A DNA stretch of 10,000 bases. It comes from Actinidia chinensis (Eukaryota; Streptophyta; Magnoliopsida; Ericales; Actinidiaceae). Location of the stretch: the NCBI GenBank assembly GCA_009663005.1, contig CM018904.1, positions 14,245,364-14,255,363 of the forward strand, read 5' to 3'. The translations under genes were made by a program, and so were the position numbers. The notes beneath the pieces were generated by a model, which saw only the letters and a program-made list of their open reading frames with translations, did not search any database and had not been told where the DNA came from. Positions 7,151 to 10,000 of the stretch are shown here, piece by piece (position 1 is the first letter of the stretch; every line of letters begins with the position of its first letter).

Positions 7151-8150
7151 TTGAAACATAAATCTTACATGTGAACAGGATTAATGATAATTAACTACAT
7201 ATGGCAGAAAATAGGTTGGAATCAAGGTGGTTTTGGTGGAATTGAACAGCCGTCCAAAGCAACCTAATGTTTTAATTCCACAGATTCACATGGTTCTACT
7301 GTGAACGTGGCCTGAATAGGATAGAAGAAATGAAGATGATGGGGCCTTTTAGTTGCACTCTTTATTACAAACGCCTTTGCTTCTATCAGTTGCGACCTTG
7401 GTCTTCATACCCGATTCGTGTCTCCCGTTGGCAGAGTTGCAAGGATTTGTTTCAGGCATTTGTTTGTTTTGTTTTTGACTTCTGATTGTTGACGTCACAA
7501 GTCGGTGGGTTTTATCTCAAACTAGAACATGTACCCCTGTAGGTGGTTTTACTCCTCAAGACAGAACACAATTGCACCTCCCATATTCTTAAACAAGATT
7601 ACAAACCTTAAACTTTTTTATGAAAACGAGAAGAAAAAAAAGCAAAAGATCTAATAGTCCTCCAATGGTTAAATCCTTTAATTTTGTTTATTATTTTTAT
7701 TACTAAATCATTATCCAAATACAAGCCCCAAGGTATAGCAAATACGAGTCCAATTATGTTTACTTAGTGTAATTGTGAATGGAGGAGAAATAAGAAATAT
7801 AAAAAATATAATAAAGGGTCATTTTTCTGTCTTGAAAATTGTTTCGAGTATTTATGGCATATTTTTTACTTATGATTACAAAACTGTTTTTTTAAAACTC
7901 AATTTTAAAATTTTTTAACATTTACTTTAAATAAATAATTTTTTAACATAATTTCATATAATCAAATATCAACTAGAATGAAAATTACCAATTATGGTTG
8001 AGAGTACTACTTGCCTAAAAAACATTTAAATTGATAACAAATTGTCATTCAAAAAATAATACGATTTTGCAAATCACCCCTGCTAGGTAAGTGGAATAAT
8101 AAATAATTTGACACATATTTTCATATTTTCTACCATAATTCACTATTTAA
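7151..8150. other. intergenic DNA without a supported gene
   Basis: Nothing recognisable was found on either strand. About 7200-7560 is less AT-rich and contains the palindrome TGACGTCA (7490-7497). After about 7600 the sequence is again highly AT-rich with A and T runs. Confidence 0.5.
7490..7497. promoter_or_regulatory. TGACGTCA palindrome (bZIP-type site)
   Basis: This eight-base perfect palindrome is the classic binding word of TGA/CREB-type bZIP factors. No promoter is identified next to it, so a regulatory role is only possible. Confidence 0.3.
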
Positions 8151-8860
8151 TACAATTGCACCGATGCTTCCTATTTATACACTAGCGTCCTTGCCATGCT
8201 AAAAGGCACTTCCAACATAAACCCATTAACAACTCCTAACATACTATTCATCCTCACAAATTCAATTCTCCCAAACTCTACTTTCCTCTCTAGCAAATTA
8301 ATCATTCCTAAAGGTAATTTTCTAAATTTATTTTCAAAAATCTAACATTTATTCTAAAATTACTTTTTAGGAATGTAAACAGACAACTTAAAAATTCATA
8401 AAACTAAAGAACATTAGAAAAACCACAAAGAGAGAGATTTACGGTAAAAGATAGATAAGATTGAAACTTACTGGTAATTTTGTTCTTTTAAAGAGAGGTT
8501 ACATTAGATAAGAGACCTGTTGAGGAAGACTTGTGTGTAAGATGAGAGTAAGATTGAATTTTTTTTTTTATCTAGAGTTTCAGATTTTTTTTCCATTACC
8601 CTCTCTTAAAATTATAAATGCCCTTTTAGAAATTTTTTCTAATGCTGCTCATCCTGAATACAATTTATGGCTCCGCCCTCTTCTGCGTCCAACTCATTAG
8701 ATTAAAGACGAAATTTAATCTAAAACCTTGAAACATAGTCCTCTCACATATGTTTTATATTTATCAACACTCTTTTTAATTCCCTCATTTAATTAGTTTG
8801 CAATATTTTAAAAACATTTTTCATAAAACAAAATAGCGTGTATCAACTACCCAAAGCAAA
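8151..8860. other. AT-rich intergenic DNA
   Basis: No gene was recognised. A TATA-like ctatttataca (8171-8181) is followed by a pyrimidine-rich stretch (8225-8310) ending cctaaag|gtaatttt, which looks superficially like a leader exon with a donor. No downstream exon was found. A 10-bp hairpin lies at 8697-8723. Confidence 0.45.
8697..8723. repeat. perfect 10-bp inverted repeat (hairpin)
   Basis: TTAGATTAAA (8697-8706) and TTTAATCTAA (8714-8723) are exact reverse complements around GACGAAA. In AT-rich DNA this may be chance. Confidence 0.7.
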
Positions 8861-9310
8861 TCCACGACTCCACTGCTACGCTGTGATCGCGGGTAATTTT
8901 CAGGTTTTCTTGTGGGACTCAAGTCCTTTGTCGGGTTGTAAGAACTTAAATCGTTTATAATCTAAACGTATCGTCCCAAAACATGTCATTTTGAAGATCG
9001 AAATTTTTTTAGACACAAATTAAGTCCATTTTGAGCAAAACACACCTTCAACGACGTCGTTTTTTCGAGTTCCTGCAGCTCAGTAGGAGGCACTTGACTC
9101 GCCATAGTAACAGGGTCCCCGTTCCTATTCGGCGGACTCCGTATCGGGAAAGGTCCCCTTGCAAAAATTTGCTTCCGTCACAGCTGTAGCACAGAACACG
9201 TAATTAACAGAGTTTGATGAGCGACATGTCCCAACAATTTTCTCATCTGGCTCCCCTGTGAACACCAACCTGTCAAACTCTTCTCCGTTGCTTTGCTATT
9301 ACGTTAAAAC
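8861..9310 (-). other. less AT-rich island with two short unidentified minus-strand frames
   Basis: Base composition is visibly more balanced here than in the flanks. One minus-strand frame without an ATG runs open from 9295 to the stop at 9127-9125 (56 codons) and includes EEFDRLVFTGEPDEKIVG and VNYVFCATAVTEANF. Another starts at ATG 9105 with MASQVPPTELQELEK and stops at 8988-8986 (39 codons); after LK it has a possible donor AAG|GTGTGT. I recognise neither. They may be gene or transposon remnants, or chance frames. Confidence 0.25.
9050..9061. promoter_or_regulatory. 12-bp palindrome AACGACGTCGTT
   Basis: A perfect palindrome with the ACGT core used by bZIP factors. It falls inside the short minus-strand frame starting at 9105, so it could be coding, regulatory or chance. 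Confidence 0.3.
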
Positions 9311-9731
9311 CCCTGTAACATTATAATCTCTTCGATGTTTTCCTCCTAATTTTTGTCATTTAATAATAGGACCGTGTCATAGTGTTTTAGTTTTACAATG
9401 ATTGGTCTAGCTACAAGTTTTGAGTCCAAACGGAGATCATTTAGGCTAATTTTACTTAGTTTTTTTAATTATTTTTTTTTAGTTTATAAACCAAAATGTC
9501 AATCAGGTTGATTTTTTTTTTTGTTTATTCTAAAGTAAATTCAGAAAAAAATTGGCTTTTTCATGTGACAAACTTAAAAAAAAAAAGTTTGGCTTTTAAA
9601 GGCAGTACCAAACAGAGCCTTAACTTATAGTTTCCCCCTAATTATCCTTAAAAATTGGCAAATGTTTTTTAAAGTTAATGCAACATGGGTACATTATTAA
9701 CCATAACCTACCTTTTTAATTTGATTCTCAG
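9311..9731. other. AT-rich DNA with a possible MITE-like terminus
   Basis: No gene was seen. At 9607-9622 the words agtaccaaacagagcc read on the minus strand as GGCTCTGTTTGGTACT, a form common at the ends of plant hAT-type MITEs. It is preceded by an AT-rich body (9480-9606) in which aaaattggctttt (9548-9560) and gtttggcttttaaa (9587-9600) are similar. The opposite end and target duplication were not found. Confidence 0.35.
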
Positions 9732-9740
9732 TATATAAAA
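9732..9740 (+). promoter_or_regulatory. TATA box upstream of a small ORF
   Basis: TATATAAAA lies 46 bases before the ATG at 9786. A start of transcription near 9765 would give a leader of about 20 bases, which is short but possible. Confidence 0.45.
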
Positions 9741-9785
9741 ACCAAATATATGTTTCTCTTCTCTTACAAATTTAGAATCCTCAAA

Positions 9786-9983
9786 ATGGCCGAACAGAAC
9801 AAAGAGAATACACTCCTATTTAGGACTATTTATTTTCGAGTTTATCACATGCTTCAGGTTTGTATCTCTATTTTTAATTATTTCATAACCTATTTAATAA
9901 AACTTGTGGGCCACCCGCTCCATACTACCGGTTATCGATACGCCTTTTATGTACCGAACGCCATTGACTTCATACGGCTATAA
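9786..9983 (+). CDS. small ORF or first exon of an unidentified gene
   Basis: I do not recognise this protein. The ATG at 9786 sits in AAAATGGCC, a good plant initiation context, and is preceded by a TATA box and a pyrimidine-rich leader. It opens MAEQNKENTLLFRTIYFRVY. Read straight through, it gives 65 residues with one hydrophobic stretch (VCISIFNYFITYLI, about residues 25-38) and stops at 9981-9983. Alternatively, CAG|GTTTGTATCT at 9857/9858 is a usable donor, and the following T-rich AT sequence looks like intron, so residues 1-24 may be a first exon whose gene continues beyond the window. An upstream in-frame ATG at 9750 would extend it by 12 codons but lies too near the TATA box. It could also be a chance frame. 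Confidence 0.3.
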   Translation: MAEQNKENTLLFRTIYFRVYHMLQVCISIFNYFITYLIKLVGHPLHTTGYRYAFYVPNAIDFIRL

Positions 9984-10000
9984 GTTGAGTTTAGAATTGT

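Noticed and set aside
7349..7459. 36-residue minus-strand ORF starting MPETNPCNSANG
   Set aside because: It is short, shows no recognisable family and has no supporting promoter or splice context beyond chance.
8171..8316. TATA-like box and pyrimidine-rich leader ending at a possible splice donor
   Set aside because: No coding exon or acceptor could be linked to it, and the downstream sequence is AT-rich noncoding.

Overview
This window looks like nuclear DNA from a flowering plant, most likely a eudicot and perhaps a woody one. It is AT-rich, with long homopolymer A/T runs and no dense reading frames. Both recognisable genes belong to plant families, and the mobile elements (a Ty1/copia-type solo LTR and a tRNA-derived SINE) are of plant type. 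I cannot name the species. No intact protein-coding gene can be supported. The longer open frames are short and mostly lie out of frame inside decayed genes or transposable elements.

Layout. (1) 1-298 is AT-rich. (2) 299-413 looks like a pyrimidine-rich leader exon ending in CAG|GTAA. A possible leader intron follows to 1328. (3) 1329-3434 (+) is a decayed CC-NBS-LRR disease-resistance gene of the RPS2/At4g27190 type. Coiled-coil, kinase-2, RNBS-B, GLPL-like, RNBS-D, post-MHD and LRR remnants occur in the right order, but the frame breaks many times and the P-loop to RNBS-A segment is missing. An 18-base G run lies just behind it. (4) 3459-4777 is AT-rich noncoding DNA. (5) 4778-6034 (-) is a two-exon pseudogene of the Bet v 1 superfamily, closest by motif to phytohormone-binding / cytokinin-specific binding proteins. 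(6) A complete 664-bp solo LTR (5045-5708), flanked by the perfect 5-bp duplication CGATA, sits in the intron of that pseudogene. (7) About 6486-6725 is a tRNA-derived SINE with A and B boxes. (8) 6980-7150 holds three imperfect tandem copies of a ~53-60 bp unit. (9) 7151-8860 is AT-rich and without supported genes. (10) 8860-9310 is a less AT-rich island with two short unidentified minus-strand frames. (11) About 9480-9622 resembles the end of a MITE-like element. (12) At 9732 a good TATA box precedes a small ORF or first exon (9786 onward) of unknown identity that may continue past the window.

The parts do not work together as a system. The window is best read as a graveyard: a dead immune receptor and a dead hormone-binding-type protein, overlaid with retroelement scars. 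I found no convincing previously undescribed system. The most solid results are the solo LTR with its target duplication, the identification of the two pseudogenes, the internal deletion in the NLR, the SINE and the 3-copy tandem repeat.
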